From Ascaphus truei (Eukaryota; Chordata; Amphibia; Anura; Ascaphidae), in assembly GCA_036426205.1 (NCBI GenBank), contig WSYH01002492.1, positions 1 through 64,000 of the forward strand: 64,000 nt of DNA. Reading direction: 5' to 3'. Below are positions 62,085 through 64,000 of the stretch, in pieces; positions within the stretch are counted from its first letter, which is position 1; every line of letters begins with the position of its first letter. Below the pieces are notes generated by a model. The model ran no database searches. It was not told the DNA's origin and saw only the letters and a list, made by a program, of their open reading frames with translations. A program made the position numbers and the translations under genes.

Positions 62085-62283
62085 GTGTGTCGGTGAGTAA
62101 AGGCACTGACTGAAAACAGAGGGAACCAGGTTCAAATCCCTGTGTCAGCTCCGTGTGATCAAGTCACTTTATCTTCCTGCACCTCAGGCACCCACAAAAA
62201 GGATAGTAAGCTCCATGGGGTAGGGACTCATGCCTGCAAAAATGCTATGTACAGCGCTGTGTTCACTGTCAGCGCTATACCAA
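62085..62283 (+). mobile_element. tRNA-headed SINE with L2-like tail
   Basis: The B-box-like GGTTCAAATCCC, then GTGATCAAGTCACTTTATCT with CACCTCAGGCACCC (MIR/CORE-like), then GTAAGCTCCATGGGGTAGGG and GCGCTATACCAATG at the end. Confidence 0.65.
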
Positions 62284-63352
62284 TGTAGTGGTGTTCCTGT
62301 TTCCCCTCTGTACCTCCGCTGTAGGGCGTGTCTGGAGGTTCCGCGGCGGCCCGATAGCATAGGGCGCCGCCATGTTGTGATTGGCATTGCGCAATACTCA
62401 TGCGCGATCGGAGGCACGGAGAGAGTTCGCGCATGCGCAGTGTAAGCGCGCGAAACGGCTGGCCAATAACAGGAGGCTCTGGGGTAAAACTACAATGCCC
62501 ATGAGCCTGAGCCGAGCCACATGACGCCAGGAAGCGAATAGGAGTGCAGGATTGGCTAGCAGGCAGGAAAGGGAAGCGTAGGGGAGAGACCACGCTAGCA
62601 GAGGGTGCCGGAGAAGTAAGGGGAGAGGTTGTGTGTGTGCAGGGGGTCAGTGACCCACCTGCGGAGGCCAGATTCCCCCTCAGGCCCAGTGCAGACCCTG
62701 AGTCACCACCAGTTTGTGGTACTGCAGGGAACAGCCCTAGAGAGAGAGAGACATCCTGTATTAGCAGGCAGGGACACAGTGTTCTTCCTGCGCTGCTGTG
62801 TGCGATCAGTGGTTTGGGCTCAAGCTGCTGGACATTTCCAAACTCGTGAGAGACTACGCTGGATCGGCGGGTTCTTTTCGAAGTCTGTTACCGGCTACTG
62901 GAGTAGCCGGAAGCTATTTATTAAGTGCACCAACACCGGTACCTTCAGGCGCTGATCCCGCCTTGGGGGAGGGTTCTTTGGGGACACTGGGTTGAGTGAC
63001 CAAGGGACTGAGTCTAGACATTGGACACGGTGTGGGGTACACGCGGTGGTGGGAAGTGTGTGTAACAACTGATTATCAACTATTCATGTTCTGTGATTAT
63101 AGGTGTTTTATTCTTGAGAGGTCTAAGCTAAGGTTTTGCAGTCACTTATTAGTAAAAGGTTACAGTTGTGGCTTGTTATCATTATTCTTACCTAGGGGAA
63201 TCTTACTTATTGGGGATCCTGGGTAAGTGGAGGCGCTGCCAAGAACATAATGTTACCCCAGGCTCCCAGCTAGCGGAGGCCCAGATCTCGCTGAGCCAGC
63301 AGGTACACACAGCACTAGTAGTCTCTCTATATCAGCAGGAAAGAGGGCTACA
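62284..63352 (+). mobile_element. Solo LTR, about 1.07 kb
   Basis: TGTAGTGGTG...AGGGCTACA. It shares GCGCATGCGCAGTG, AAGTGCACCAACACC, GTAAGTGGAGGCGCTGCC and CCAGGCTCCCAGCTAGCGGA with the other long LTRs. Flanking CCAA/CCAG match 3 of 4. Confidence 0.75.
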
Positions 63353-63735
63353 CCAGAAAGAAAGAAAAAGTACACCAGACATAGCAAAGAAAAATGTAAA
63401 TAACATTGAAAAAAACCCCAGGATTTGTTCTTTGATACCATATGAGCCCATTTCTGGCCCTGATACGTATGCCTGGTTGTGTCTGTGATGTGTCCAGCCC
63501 AACATGTGAAAGCTCATTGCATGGAGATTTGAATTGTCAAACCCATGATATTTCTAAAACTCCCATTGACTTACATCAGAAGGAAGGGAATATTTTCAGT
63601 GAGAGGCCGAAAAAGACTCTCAGATTCAAAAAATCAGGCCTGCGCCCTCATAAATAGGGAGAGTTGAGTGGTTATTGGTTCAGTACGGCATGCTCATAAA
63701 TATATATGGGGTTTCTGTATAATAAAAACACGAGA
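63353..63735. other. Unclassified sequence
   Basis: No gene or repeat recognised. Confidence 0.3.
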
Positions 63736-63890
63736 ATCCTTAACAACTTAGATGGTGAGCTCTTCGGGGCAGGGCCTCACTTCGGCTGACGTTGTTTGCC
63801 TGTTGCGCTTATCCCCATCGTTTCTTTTTTTGCATGGTAAATTTAGTAAAGCACCGTGTACACCGTGACACCATATAAATAACACGATAC
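63736..63890 (+). mobile_element. SINE/LINE2-like 3' tail
   Basis: GATGGTGAGCTCTTCGGGGC early and CACCATATAAATAACACG at the end, matching the copy at 18655-18815. Confidence 0.55.
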
Positions 63891-64000
63891 ATACGCGTGT
63901 GCTGTGAGTCGCTGCAAGAAGCAGAATTGATAACAACAAGTTGCCATAAGCGGACACTACGTACGTCATTCTGAAAAGAATAATAGCCCGTCCGCCCCCT

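Overview
This window is vertebrate nuclear DNA, most likely from a large-genome amphibian and probably an anuran. The evidence is introns packed with transposons, a retroelement mix typical of frogs (Ngaro/DIRS-like, Tx1-clade LINE, Penelope-like elements, LTR elements with long LTRs, hAT and Tigger-like MITEs, tRNA-headed SINEs) and long TA microsatellites. The species cannot be named from the sequence. Two N gaps (12821-12850 and 26140-26150) and some local near-duplications show a draft assembly.

The only host gene I can support is the 3' end of an SLC2A12-like (GLUT12) sugar transporter on the + strand. It has a penultimate coding exon at 43373-43505, a terminal exon ending at 44880 and poly(A) signals near 45192 and 45342. 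If the upstream exons lie to the left on the same strand, all of 1-43372 is intron.

Layout: 0-7 kb holds LTR and MITE debris plus a small inverted-repeat element carrying a hammerhead-like fold. 7.4-15.2 kb is a Ngaro tyrosine-recombinase retrotransposon (gag, RT-RNase H, tyrosine recombinase, SGNH hydrolase) with its 5' part duplicated head-to-tail. 15.3-18 kb has microsatellites and a 30/33-bp minisatellite split by a MITE. 20.6-38.1 kb is the most unusual part: segments in both orientations of a ~400-bp repeat that encodes a hammerhead ribozyme. Three different poly(A) retroelements (two SINEs with U2 snRNA-like heads and a Tx1-clade LINE) join this repeat at the same position, within a few bases of the predicted self-cleavage site. 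An inverted pair of decayed Penelope-like elements lies inside this region. 39.4-63.4 kb is dominated by LTRs of related families (TGTAG...TACA ends), one with an ORF carrying a duplicated cysteine-rich module of unknown function.

At least nine further hammerhead-like folds, most carrying ACGCGT or a close variant at stem III, are scattered through the window, several next to recognisable Penelope remains. The central proposal is that hammerhead ribozymes are a recurrent functional part of this mobile DNA, and that one ribozyme repeat also serves as a sequence-specific landing site for L1/Tx1-type retrotransposition. The folds and junctions are read from the sequence; activity and the mechanism are inference.
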